64,000 bases of DNA from Streptomyces sp. Edi2. GTDB lineage: Bacteria; Actinomycetota; Actinomycetes; Streptomycetales; Streptomycetaceae. The notes beneath the pieces were generated by a model. The model worked only from the letters and a program-made list of their open reading frames with translations. It did not search any database and was not told the origin of the DNA. Below, piece by piece: positions 48,879 to 56,981 of this stretch (positions within the stretch are counted from its first letter, which is position 1; each line of letters opens with the position of its first letter). The stretch lies in assembly GCF_040253635.1 (NCBI RefSeq), contig NZ_JBEJGX010000003.1:2542001-2606000 (forward strand), written 5' to 3'. A program made the translations under genes and the position numbers.

Positions 48879-50291
48879 CTAGACGTGTCCGGCGGTGCTC
48901 GGCGCGGGCGCGGCGTGGGCGGCCTTGTCGGACGTGGCCCGCAAGGAGGTACGGGCGGCGTCCCGGCCGCCCTGGAGGGCGATGGCCTCGCGGTAGCGCT
49001 CGGCGGTGCCGAGGGCGGCCTGGCGCCAGGTGAAGCGGGCCAGTACCCGTTCCCGGCCGGCCGCGCCGAGCCGTCGGCGCAGGGTCTCGTCGCCCAGCAG
49101 CCGGAGCAGTCCGCCCGCCAGCGCGCCGGCGTCGCCCGGCGGCACCGCGAGGCAGGTCTCGCCGTCCGGCCCGGCGACCTCGGGGATCGCGCCGCCGGTG
49201 GTGGCCAGCAACGGGGTGCCGGTGGCCATCGCTTCGGCCGCGGGCAGCGAGAAGCCCTCGTAGAGGGAAGGGACACAGGCGATCTGGGCGCTGCGGACCA
49301 GGTCGACGAGTTCGCCGTCGGTGATGCCCTTGACGAATTCGATGGCACCGGACAGCCCGAGCCGTTCGATGGCGGCGGCGACCGGCCCGTCGTCGGCGCG
49401 CTTGCCGACGACCACCAGATGCGCGTCGGGGTTCTCGGTGCGCACCTTGGCCAGCGCCTCGACCAGGTGGATCAGACCCTTGAGCGGCACATCCGCGCTG
49501 GACGTGGTGACGATGCGGCCCGGCACCTCGGCGACCGACGCATCTGGCGAGAACAGGTCGGTGTCGGCGCCGATATGGACCACGTGGATCCGGCCTGCGG
49601 ACACCCCGAGGTCGTCGACGATCTCCTGGCGGGAGGAGCCGGAGACGGTCAGCACCGACGGCAGCCGCCGGGCGACGCGCTTCTGCATGCGGGTGAAGCC
49701 GTACCAGCGGCGGACGGAGGCGCGGCGCTTCCAGCCGTCGGCGGCCTCCAGATCGAGCCGCCGGTCGACGGTGATGGGGTGGTGGATGGTGGTGACCAGC
49801 GGGGCGCCGAGCGCGCCGGGGCCGCCGAGCAGGCCGTAGCCGAGGGTCTGGTTGTCGTGGACGACATCGAACTGGCCGCGGCGGGCGGCGAGATGGCGCC
49901 GGGCCCGCAGGGAGAAGGTCAGCGGCTCGGGGAAGCCGCCGGTCCACATCGTGCCGACCTCGAGCGCGTCGATCCAGTCGCGGTACTCGCCCGGCTTCGG
50001 CGTGCGGAACGGGTCCGGCTGGCGGTAGAGGTCCAGGCTGGGCAGCTCGGTCAGGGGCACCCCCTCGTCCAGGACGGGGTAGGGCTGGGCGCCGATGACC
50101 TCGACGGTGTGGCCGAGGCGGGCCAGTTCGCGCGAGAGGTGGCGTACATAGACACCCTGGCCGCCGCAGAACGGGTTCCCCTTATACGTGAGCATCGCGA
50201 TGCGCAGGGGACGCTCACCGTTCGACGGGGCGGAGGCCGGGGAGGCCTCTGCGGGGCGAGGCGCGGCTGCCTGGACGGCCTCTGCGGTCAC
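48879..50291 (-). CDS. GT4-family glycosyltransferase
   Basis: A 470-residue GT-B glycosyltransferase of family 4, using an activated sugar donor. The N-terminal Rossmann half has RIAMLTYKGNPFCGGQGVYVRHL as its glycine-rich loop (GNPFCGGQGVYV), FDVVHDNQTLGYG and LVTTIHHPITVDR. The C-terminal half has VVHIGADTDLFSPD, ITDGELVDLVRSAQIACVPSLYEGF and SLPAAEAMATGTPLLAT with the E-x7-E pattern. The GTG at 50291 follows a GAAGGGGG site; a longer in-frame extension would overlap the operator region. It heads an operon of three genes and lies 55 bases from a perfect KstR-type site shared with the divergent regulator. Confidence 0.92.
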   Translation of the reverse strand: MTAEAVQAAAPRPAEASPASAPSNGERPLRIAMLTYKGNPFCGGQGVYVRHLSRELARLGHTVEVIGAQPYPVLDEGVPLTELPSLDLYRQPDPFRTPKPGEYRDWIDALEVGTMWTGGFPEPLTFSLRARRHLAARRGQFDVVHDNQTLGYGLLGGPGALGAPLVTTIHHPITVDRRLDLEAADGWKRRASVRRWYGFTRMQKRVARRLPSVLTVSGSSRQEIVDDLGVSAGRIHVVHIGADTDLFSPDASVAEVPGRIVTTSSADVPLKGLIHLVEALAKVRTENPDAHLVVVGKRADDGPVAAAIERLGLSGAIEFVKGITDGELVDLVRSAQIACVPSLYEGFSLPAAEAMATGTPLLATTGGAIPEVAGPDGETCLAVPPGDAGALAGGLLRLLGDETLRRRLGAAGRERVLARFTWRQAALGTAERYREAIALQGGRDAARTSLRATSDKAAHAAPAPSTAGHV

Positions 50292-50345
50292 GCTCGGCCC
50301 CCTTCTCACTGGACTTTCGCCGGAGCGTAACCGCTGGCGGTAATC

Positions 50346-50359
50346 TAGAACAAGTTTCA
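50346..50359. promoter_or_regulatory. KstR-type operator (perfect) between glycosyltransferase and KstR-like genes
   Basis: TAGAACAAGTTTCA matches TNNAACNNGTTNNA. It lies 55 bases before the glycosyltransferase start and about 170 before the regulator start, so it could serve autoregulation, the divergent operon, or both. Confidence 0.82.
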
Positions 50360-50530
50360 GAACTGATGGGCTACTCATCAGTTCACCCAGCTTCGAATCT
50401 ACCGGCCGAGAACGAGGCGAAAAGAGCCGCACCAGGTGATTCGCGCCACCACCCGCCCCCCTGCCATGCTGTGCCGAGCACACCACCGGCACTCACCGCA
50501 TCGCGGACGGAATGCCACGGAATGGGAAAT

Positions 50531-51250
50531 ATGACTACGGAATCCAAGGCGGCCAGACCGACCCTTCCCGCGAGTCCTCCCCTGACCGAGCGTCAGGAGG
50601 CGCGGCGCCGCCGCATCCTGCACACCAGCGCCAAACTGGCGTCCCGTGGCGGCTTCGACGCCGTGCAGATGCGCGAGGTCGCCGAGTCCTCGGGCGTCGC
50701 GCTCGGCACCCTCTACCGCTACTTCCCCTCCAAGGTGCATCTGCTGGTCGCCACCATGCAGGACCAGCTCCAGCACATGCACGAAACGCTGCGCAAGCGC
50801 CCGCCGTCGGAGCAGGACCCTGGCGCCCGCGTCGCCCAGACCCTGATGCGGGCCTTCCGCGCACTGCAGCGCGAACCGCATCTCGCGGACGCGATGGTGC
50901 GCGCGCTGACCTTCGCCGACCGTTCCGTCAGCCCCGAGGTCGACACCGTCTCCCGGCTGACCACCGCGATCATCCTCGACGCGATGGCCCCACCCGTCGC
51001 CCACCACCACCCTTCGCAGGAGCTGGCGCGCCCCTCCATCTCGCCCACCCCCGAACAGCTCTCCGCGGTCCGGGTCATCGAGCACACCTGGCACTCGGCG
51101 CTGATCACCTGGCTGTCGGGACGGGCCTCGATCGCCCAGGTGAAAATAGACATCGAGACGGTGTGCCGGCTGATCGGCCTGACCGCGCCGGACGCGCCCG
51201 GCGCGCCCGGCACGTCCGCGGCCCACACCGCCCACACCGCGGAGCGTTAA
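50531..51250 (+). CDS. kstR: KstR-like TetR-family regulator
   Basis: A 239-residue TetR repressor closely resembling mycobacterial KstR, which represses cholesterol and lipid catabolism genes until a steroid-CoA ligand binds. Shared features are RRRRILHTSAKLASRGGFDAVQ followed by MREVAESSGVALGTLYRYFPSKVHLL (quoted in parts: ASRGGFDAVQMREVAE and GTLYRYFPSKVHLL), ADAMVRALTFADRSVSPEVD in the ligand domain, and VIEHTWHSALITWLSGRAS. The start is ATG 50531 (MTTESKAARP); 50522 is an alternative. A KstR-type operator lies upstream and five more lie in the window before catabolic genes. It converges on the ferredoxin gene across a hairpin. Confidence 0.9.
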   Translation: MTTESKAARPTLPASPPLTERQEARRRRILHTSAKLASRGGFDAVQMREVAESSGVALGTLYRYFPSKVHLLVATMQDQLQHMHETLRKRPPSEQDPGARVAQTLMRAFRALQREPHLADAMVRALTFADRSVSPEVDTVSRLTTAIILDAMAPPVAHHHPSQELARPSISPTPEQLSAVRVIEHTWHSALITWLSGRASIAQVKIDIETVCRLIGLTAPDAPGAPGTSAAHTAHTAER

Positions 51251-51275
51251 CCCCGCGCCTCACCTGGGTAGTTGG

Positions 51276-51305
51276 CCCGTAGGGGGCCTTCCGCACCCCT
51301 ACGGG
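51276..51305. terminator. Hairpin between kstR-like and ferredoxin genes
   Basis: CCCGTAGGGG pairs with CCCCTACGGG over a 10-base loop, between convergent genes; probably bidirectional. Confidence 0.7.
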
Positions 51306-51421
51306 ACCGCCGCCCCCGCCCCCTACGGGGCCACCTCCCCCGCTCTTACGGCCGCCTCTCCCCAGGCCTTCCCGCGCTCCCCGGACCGTCCTTCCCCCGG
51401 ACCCGCCCAGCCCCGGGCCGC

Positions 51422-51655
51422 TCACTCCTCCGGCGGGAAGACCGCCTCGCCGCTGCCGGCCACGGTCAGGGTGATCGCCTCCACGGGGCACCCCTCGGCC
51501 GCCGCCAGCACGCTCTCGCCGGCATCCGTCTCCGGCGCCACCGGGTGCGACTGCCGGGCCGAGTCCAGCCGGAAGCCGTCCGGCGCCGCGGCGGCGCACA
51601 TCCCCGACCCGATGCAGACGCCGCGGTCCACCTCCACCTGCCAGCGGTCCCCCAT
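51422..51655 (-). CDS. Ferredoxin ([3Fe-4S] type)
   Basis: A 77-residue ferredoxin of the kind that feeds electrons to actinobacterial cytochromes P450. Cluster ligands are seen in VCIGSGMCAAAAPDGF (C-x5-C) and, further on, AAEGCPVEAITL. The Ala in place of the second cysteine of the first motif fits a 3Fe-4S cluster. Its ATG overlaps the aldehyde dehydrogenase stop (TGATG), so the two are co-translated. No P450 gene is in the window; in KstR regulons the partner is often a CYP125-type sterol hydroxylase encoded elsewhere. Confidence 0.92.
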   Translation of the reverse strand: MGDRWQVEVDRGVCIGSGMCAAAAPDGFRLDSARQSHPVAPETDAGESVLAAAEGCPVEAITLTVAGSGEAVFPPEE

Positions 51656-53106
51656 CAGGCACCGGCCGGCAGATGGATCATCTTGTGCTCCAGATAGGCA
51701 CCGAACCCCTCGGGCCCGAACTCCCGCCCGATGCCGGAGTTCTTGTAGCCGCCGAAGGGGCCGAGCATGTCGATGCTGAAAGTGTTCACCGAGTACGTCC
51801 CGGTGCGCACCTGCCGCGCGAGGTCGATGCCGTGGCCGACGTCGGCCGTCCACACCGAGCCGGAGAGCCCGTAGTCGGAGTCGTTGGCGATCCGTACCGC
51901 CTCGGCCTCGTCGTCGTACGGGAGGAGGCAGATGACCGGGCCGAAGATCTCCTCGCGGGCGATCCGCATGGAGTTGGCGACCTCGCCGAAGAGGGTCGGC
52001 TCGACGTACCAGCCCGTCGGCTGCCCCTCGGGCCGGCCGCCGCCGGTGAGGACCTTGGCGCCCTCCTTCCGGCCGAGCTCGATGTAGTCCAGCGAGCGCT
52101 GCTGCTGGCGGCGGGCCACCAGCGGGCCGAGTTCGGTGGCCGGATCCAGCGGGTCGCCGACGGTGAGCGCGGAGGCCGCCGCGGTGAACCGTTCGGCGAT
52201 CTCGTCGTAGTGGCTGCGCGGGGCGAGGATCCGCGTCTGGGCCACACACGCCTGGCCGTTGATCATCCAGGCGAACGGCACGATGCCGGCCACCGCGGCG
52301 TCCAGGTCCGCGTCCGGCAGGATCACCGCCGCGGACTTCCCGCCCAGCTCCAGCGTGACCCGGCTGAGGTTCCGGGCCGCGACCTCCATGACCCGCTTGC
52401 CCGCCGCGACCGAGCCGGTGAACGACACCTTGTCCACGCCGGGGTGCCCGACCAGGTACTCGCTCACCTCGCGGTCCGCCGGGAGGATCGACAGCACACC
52501 CCGCGGCAGCCCGGCCTCCGTCGCGATCTCCGCGAGGAGGTACGCGTCCAACGGGGTCTCCGGGGACACCTTCAGCACCACCGAGCAGCCGGCCAGCAGC
52601 GCCGGGGCGAGCTTGGCGGCGGCGGTGAACTGCGGGACATTCCAGGGCACGACGGCAGCGACCACCCCGGCCGGCTCCCGCCGCACCAGCAGCGGCCCCA
52701 GCACCCCGTCCCGCCGCTCCTCGAACGGGAAGTCACGGGCCACGGTCAGCGCCGCGTCCCACGCCAGCATCGCGGCCAGCGACTGCACCATGACGCCGGA
52801 GGTGAAGGGCGTGCCGTTCTCGGAGCTGATGACCTTGGCGATCTCCTCGCTGCGGGCCGCGAAGGCGTCCTTGATCCGGGTCACCACCGCGATCCGGTCC
52901 GCCAGCGGGGCGTTCGCCCACACCCCGGAGTCGAACGACGTACGGGCCGCGGCCACCGCACGGTCGACATCGGTCCGCGAGGCGTGCGGCACCCGGCCGA
53001 TGACCTGTTCGGTGTGGGGCGAGACGACCTCGATCACGTCCTGGCCGGCTGGATCGGCCCACTCACCGCCTATGTAGAGCTGTCCGTGCTCGACGAGGTC
53101 GCTCAT
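51655..53106 (-). CDS. Aldehyde dehydrogenase, NAD(P)-dependent
   Basis: A 483-residue ALDH oxidising an aldehyde to a carboxylic acid. The N-terminus LYIGGEWADPAGQDVIEVV, the Glu base region VTLELGGKSAAVIL, the catalytic Cys in NGQACVAQTRIL, FGPVICLLPYDDE and NTFSIDMLGPFGGYKNSGIG are all present. A KstR-type site with one mismatch (53184) precedes it and the ferredoxin gene follows in an overlapping frame. With the alcohol dehydrogenase at 23.5 kb it could complete the alcohol-to-acid oxidation of a side chain before CoA activation. Confidence 0.94.
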   Translation of the reverse strand: MSDLVEHGQLYIGGEWADPAGQDVIEVVSPHTEQVIGRVPHASRTDVDRAVAAARTSFDSGVWANAPLADRIAVVTRIKDAFAARSEEIAKVISSENGTPFTSGVMVQSLAAMLAWDAALTVARDFPFEERRDGVLGPLLVRREPAGVVAAVVPWNVPQFTAAAKLAPALLAGCSVVLKVSPETPLDAYLLAEIATEAGLPRGVLSILPADREVSEYLVGHPGVDKVSFTGSVAAGKRVMEVAARNLSRVTLELGGKSAAVILPDADLDAAVAGIVPFAWMINGQACVAQTRILAPRSHYDEIAERFTAAASALTVGDPLDPATELGPLVARRQQQRSLDYIELGRKEGAKVLTGGGRPEGQPTGWYVEPTLFGEVANSMRIAREEIFGPVICLLPYDDEAEAVRIANDSDYGLSGSVWTADVGHGIDLARQVRTGTYSVNTFSIDMLGPFGGYKNSGIGREFGPEGFGAYLEHKMIHLPAGA

Positions 53107-53183
53107 CGCTGCCGCCTCCTGCGGGTTGGCCGCCTGTTCGGCGATCCCTGAGGGTTCCGGGGGTGCTGGTCGCTTTCAGGAAC

Positions 53184-53197
53184 TGATACCAGTTCTA
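53184..53197. promoter_or_regulatory. KstR-type operator (one mismatch) upstream of aldehyde dehydrogenase
   Basis: TGATACCAGTTCTA matches TNNAACNNGTTNNA except AAC reads TAC. It lies 78 bases before the aldehyde dehydrogenase ATG on the minus strand. Confidence 0.68.
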
Positions 53198-53300
53198 GTG
53201 GGAGGAGTCCACGGTACGAGACCGAATCCCAACTCCCGCTGCAACGCTGGTCACTTCGCGAGGTGACGACATGGCACTTCGCGGTGCAGGCCAGTCTCAT

Positions 53301-53314
53301 TGAAACCAGTTCTA
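53301..53314. promoter_or_regulatory. KstR-type operator (perfect) upstream of MBL hydrolase
   Basis: TGAAACCAGTTCTA matches TNNAACNNGTTNNA, 52 bases before the MBL gene start. Together with the site at 53184 it suggests separate control of the two divergent genes. Confidence 0.8.
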
Positions 53315-53365
53315 GTTATAGTGAGGCCGGGTACCGGGTGTACGGCACACCGAGAGGGGACCGGG

Positions 53366-54436
53366 ATGACGCCGCAGGTGACCGACCACAAGGGCGGGGT
53401 GTGGAGCATCGCCGTCCCCATCCCGGACAACCCGCTCGGACACACCCTCGTCCACCTCCTGGAGACCGACCGCGGACCGGTGCTCATCGACACCGGCTGG
53501 GACGACCCGGACTCCTGGAAGACGCTCGTCGCCGGCATCGGCGCCTGCGGCTTCGCGCCCGCCGATCTCCACGGCGTCCTGATCACCCACCACCACCCCG
53601 ACCACCACGGCCTCTCGGCCAAGGTGCGGGAGGCCTCCGGAGCGTGGATCGCGATGCATGCCGCGGACACCGCCGTGGTCCGCCGCACCCGCGAGGCCGA
53701 ACCGGGCCGGTGGCTCGACCGCCTGACCGCCAGGCTCGCGGCGGCGGGCGCGCCCGACGAGCATCTGGCACCACTGCGGGAGGCACGCGCGCAAGGCCGT
53801 GGCCGGAAGTTCCCCGGGCAGGGGGCCGCACTGCCCGACCGCGACATCGGCCCCGGTGAGCTGCTCGACCTGCCGGGGCGCCGGGTGCGCGCCCTCTGGA
53901 CACCGGGGCACACCCCGGGGCATGTGTGCCTCCACCTGGAGGAGGAGCACCCCTCGGGGCGGGCCGGCGGCTTCGGCCGGCTCTTCTCCGGCGACCACCT
54001 CCTCCCCGGCATCACCCCGCACATCGGCCTGTACGAGGACCCTGAGATCCCGGAGGACCCGGATGACCCGGAGGGGGCCACCGCCCCCGACCCCCTGGGC
54101 GACTATCTCGACTCCCTCGAACGCGTCGGCAGGCTCGCCCCCGCCGAGGTGCTGCCCGCCCACCAGCACGCCTTCACCGACGCCGGCGGCCGGGTACGCG
54201 AGCTCATCGCGCACCACGAGGAACGGCTCCGCCGGCTGCGGGCGCTGCTCCGCGAACCCCGTACCCCCTGGCAGCTCGCCATGGCCATGGAGTGGAACCG
54301 CCCCTGGGAGCAGATCCCTTACGCCTCCCGCAACATCGCCGTCTCGGAGGCCGAGGCCCATCTGCGCCGTCTGGTGAAACAGGGGCAGGCGGAGCGGGTG
54401 CCGGGGTCCGATCCGGCGCGGTACCAGGCGGTGTGA
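53366..54436 (+). CDS. Metallo-beta-lactamase-fold hydrolase
   Basis: A 356-residue MBL-fold protein, probably a thioesterase-like or lactone hydrolase. The metal motif GVLITHHHPDHHGLSAK (HxHxDH) is intact, with LIDTGWDDPDSWK before it, LWTPGHTPGHVCLH (His) and FSGDHLLPGITPHIGLYED (Asp) after. The C-terminal 90 residues form a winged-helix-like region (LRRLRALLREPRTPWQLAMAMEWN given as landmark PRTPWQLAMAMEW) typical of the LACTB2-like group. The ATG at 53366 follows GAGAGGGGA. A KstR-type operator 52 bases upstream ties it to lipid or steroid catabolism, perhaps as an acyl-CoA or ring-lactone hydrolase. Confidence 0.92.
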   Translation: MTPQVTDHKGGVWSIAVPIPDNPLGHTLVHLLETDRGPVLIDTGWDDPDSWKTLVAGIGACGFAPADLHGVLITHHHPDHHGLSAKVREASGAWIAMHAADTAVVRRTREAEPGRWLDRLTARLAAAGAPDEHLAPLREARAQGRGRKFPGQGAALPDRDIGPGELLDLPGRRVRALWTPGHTPGHVCLHLEEEHPSGRAGGFGRLFSGDHLLPGITPHIGLYEDPEIPEDPDDPEGATAPDPLGDYLDSLERVGRLAPAEVLPAHQHAFTDAGGRVRELIAHHEERLRRLRALLREPRTPWQLAMAMEWNRPWEQIPYASRNIAVSEAEAHLRRLVKQGQAERVPGSDPARYQAV

Positions 54437-54596
54437 GGGGGACGGGCTCAGGGGCAGAGGGAGGGGGCGGCTCAGGGCAGAGGGAGGGGACGGCTCAGGG
54501 GCAGAGGCAGGGACGGGCCCGTACGCTCCCCGGCCCCGCCCCGGCCCTCCCCGGCGCGGAGCCGGTTCGTACGGGCGAGCGAGTGGCCCGGCGGGC

Positions 54597-54775
54597 GCCG
54601 GTTAAGGTGTGCGGGACAACTTCATCCGTACCCGATCGGGGGAAGCCGGTGGAAATCCGGCGCTGACCCGCAACCGTGAGGACGGCCTCGTCCGCACCGT
54701 GCCCCAGGCCCGGCGTGGCGGGCCGTACGAGCCGGAGCACCCGACCGGGCACGGCCAAGGCTCCCGCCACCGAAC
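54597..54775 (+). ncRNA. Cobalamin (B12) riboswitch
   Basis: The leader contains the conserved cobalamin-element core GGGGAAGCCGGTGGAAATCC followed by GGCGCTGACCCGCAACCGTGAGG. Further on is the 3' block GAGCCGGAGCACCCG. B12 riboswitches of this class lower expression when adenosylcobalamin binds. About 155 bases separate it from the start of the secreted barrel gene, space for an expression platform. The limits given are approximate. Confidence 0.93.
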
Positions 54776-54930
54776 CACCCGCCCGTGCGGACGGCCGGTG
54801 CGCGGCACCGTCGAGGTATACGGAGCTGAGCCCGGTGCCACCGCGGCCGATGTACGCATCGGCGCGCGAGTGGCCGGCCGAGCGCGGCTGCGTAGCATCG
54901 CCGCGACCCGACCCGAGAGGCACCGACCCG

Positions 54931-56235
54931 ATGGCCCCCATGGCTTCCATGGCTCACCCGGCCCCTTCGACGCATTCCGTCGCCTTCCTGGCGCGCCGCG
55001 CCGCCACGGCGCTGGCGGCCGTGGCGGTGCTGGGCGCGGCCGCTGCCCCCGCCGCGTACGCCGACTCGGCGTCCGCCTCCCCCAAGAAGCTGCCCGACGG
55101 GCTGTACGGCACCAAGGACCCGCAGTACGACGGCGTCTGGCGGCAGTCCCTCGCGCTGCTGGCCCAGGACACCGTGGGCATACGCCCCGCGGCGTCGGCC
55201 GTGCAGTGGCTGGCCGGGCAGCAGTGCGCCGACGGCTCGTTCACCGCCTTCCGGGCCGAGCCGGGCACGCCCTGCGACGCCAAGACCCCGCGGGACACCA
55301 ACCAGACGGCTGCCGCGGTGCAGGCGCTGGCCGCGCTGGGCGGGCACGGGGACACCGTGAAGAAGGCCGTGAGCTGGCTGGAATCGGTGCAGAACGACGA
55401 CGGCGGCTGGAGCTCGATGGCCGGCTCGGCCAGCGACGCCAACTCCACTTCCGTGGTCATCGGCGCGCTCGCCGCGGCGGGTGAGAAGCCGCGGTCCGTG
55501 ACCTCGAAGAAGGGCGGCAAGACCCCCTACGACGCGCTGCTCACCTTCCGGCTGGGCTGCGAGGCGAAGGAGGGCGCGCACGGCGCGTTCACCTTCCAGC
55601 TCAAGGGGGCGGCCCCGAACGCGGACGCCACCGCGGCCGCCGCGACCGGAGCGCTCGGCAAGGGCTTTGTCGTCGAGCCGGCCGGCAAGGGCGCGGACAC
55701 CCCCGTCAAGCCGCTGAGCTGCAAGGACGGCGACGACAAGAAGGCGGGCAGCAGCGATCCGGCACAGGCGGCGGAAGGCGGTGCCGGTTACCTCGTCGCT
55801 CAGCTCGGCAAGAACGGGCAGCATCTGCTCTCCGCGATGCCGGGCGCAAAGGAGCAGCCCGATGTGGGCAACACCGCCGACGCCGTGGTGGCGCTGGCGG
55901 CCGGCGCGCACACCACCGCCGCCGCGAAGCCGCTGAAGTGGCTGGAGAAGAACGCGGCGGGCTGGGCCAAGCAGAACGGCCCCGCCGCGTACGCCCAGTT
56001 GGTGCTGGCCGCGCACGCCACCGGCACCGACCCGCGCTCCTTCGGCGGCACCGACCTGGTGGCCGCGCTCAACGCCACCGGCCCCGCGCCGGCCGCCGCG
56101 GCGGCGAAGGACGGCAAGGACGCCGACGGCTCCCAGGGCGGCGGCTTCGGCCTGGTGTGGATCATCGGCATCGGCCTCGCCATCGGTGCCGGCATCGGCT
56201 TCCTGCTGAGCAGCCGTAAGAAGACCCAGCTCTGA
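54931..56235 (+). CDS. Secreted, membrane-anchored alpha/alpha-barrel protein (prenyltransferase/squalene-oxidase repeats)
   Basis: A 434-residue surface protein. A signal peptide ends near AAPAAYADS. The body has two to three prenyltransferase/squalene-cyclase-type repeats (WLAGQQCADGSFTAF, WLESVQNDDGGWSSM, and helices such as NQTAAAVQALAALGG, NTADAVVALAAGAH). One C-terminal membrane helix (GLVWIIGIGLAIGAGIGFLL) and a basic tail anchor it. The catalytic acids of cyclases are not evident. It is the first gene after a B12 riboswitch and leads into an ECF transporter operon. Mammalian intrinsic factor and transcobalamin use the same alpha6-alpha6 barrel to bind B12, so a B12-capture role is a reasonable inference. 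The start at 54931 has GAGAGG upstream. Confidence 0.85.
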   Translation: MAPMASMAHPAPSTHSVAFLARRAATALAAVAVLGAAAAPAAYADSASASPKKLPDGLYGTKDPQYDGVWRQSLALLAQDTVGIRPAASAVQWLAGQQCADGSFTAFRAEPGTPCDAKTPRDTNQTAAAVQALAALGGHGDTVKKAVSWLESVQNDDGGWSSMAGSASDANSTSVVIGALAAAGEKPRSVTSKKGGKTPYDALLTFRLGCEAKEGAHGAFTFQLKGAAPNADATAAAATGALGKGFVVEPAGKGADTPVKPLSCKDGDDKKAGSSDPAQAAEGGAGYLVAQLGKNGQHLLSAMPGAKEQPDVGNTADAVVALAAGAHTTAAAKPLKWLEKNAAGWAKQNGPAAYAQLVLAAHATGTDPRSFGGTDLVAALNATGPAPAAAAAKDGKDADGSQGGGFGLVWIIGIGLAIGAGIGFLLSSRKKTQL

Positions 56236-56981
56236 TGCGGCGTTCCCGTCCGGTGCGGCCTCCCCGTCCGATGCGGCGTTCCAGGATGGCCGGGGCCGTG
56301 CTGCTGGCCGGTGCGGTCGCCGGCCTGGCCGCCGGGCCCGCCCAGGCGCAGGAGTACCGCTACTGGTCCTTCTGGCACGGCAAGGGCAGCTCCTGGGCGT
56401 ATGCCACCGAAGGTCCGGCCACGCTGCGGCCGGCCGACGGCGCGGTGGAGGGCTTCCGCTTCGCCGTCAGCGCCGACTCGGCCGCGGCCGGAAAGCCCCG
56501 TGCCGCCGCCGGCTTCGACGCGATCTGCCACGGCACCCCCGCGAAGGACGGCCGCAAGCGGGTCGGCATCGTCCTCGACTTCGGCACCGCGAAGGATGCG
56601 CCCGGCGGGGAGCGGCCGCCGAAGGCCCGGACGGAGTGTGCCCAGGTGGCGGAGGACGCCTCGGCGGGCGAGGCGCTGGCGGCGGTCGCCCGGCCGCTGC
56701 GCTATGACTCCCGCGCCCTGCTGTGCGCCATCGACGGCTATCCGACGGCGGGGTGCGCGGACCAGGTGGAGGGGGCCAAGGAGCCCGCGTCGTCCGCCGG
56801 GCCGTCTTCGGGCGCGGCGGACGACGGGAGTGCCGCGGGCAGCGGCGATGACGCGAACAGGGAGGGCGGCGCGAGCGGTGCGGGCGACGGCGGCCCGTCC
56901 GCCGGGCTGGTCGGCGGGGTCACGGCCGTCGTCGTACTGGGCGCGGCGGCGGTGTGGCAGGCGCGCCGCCGACGCGGATGA
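56235..56981 (+). CDS. SCO2322-family secreted protein with C-terminal membrane anchor
   Basis: A 248-residue protein. Signal peptide (GAVLLAGAVAGLAAGPAQAQ), an extracellular domain starting EYRYWSFWHGKGSSWAYATEG with cysteines in AICHG, TECAQ, LLCAID and GCADQ, then a Ser/Gly/Asp-rich linker and a final membrane helix (GLVGGVTAVVVLGAAAVW) with a basic tail. I recognise it as the family named after S. coelicolor SCO2322. The start overlaps the upstream stop by one base (TGATG); a second start at 56271 follows a small duplication (ATGCGGCGTTCC twice). Its location inside a B12-regulated ECF operon suggests it helps ligand capture. The function is not established. Confidence 0.85.
   Translation: MRRSRPVRPPRPMRRSRMAGAVLLAGAVAGLAAGPAQAQEYRYWSFWHGKGSSWAYATEGPATLRPADGAVEGFRFAVSADSAAAGKPRAAAGFDAICHGTPAKDGRKRVGIVLDFGTAKDAPGGERPPKARTECAQVAEDASAGEALAAVARPLRYDSRALLCAIDGYPTAGCADQVEGAKEPASSAGPSSGAADDGSAAGSGDDANREGGASGAGDGGPSAGLVGGVTAVVVLGAAAVWQARRRRG

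Noticed and set aside
46774..49947. 1057-codon minus-strand open frame
   Set aside because: Only the last 360 codons have protein character (the toroid protein, starting at GTG 47856). The rest is a shadow of the methyltransferase and glycosyltransferase genes.
54931..56235. Called as a squalene-hopene or terpene cyclase
   Set aside because: The protein has a signal peptide and membrane anchor, lacks an obvious DxDD motif, and sits in a B12-regulated ECF operon, so a binding role fits better.
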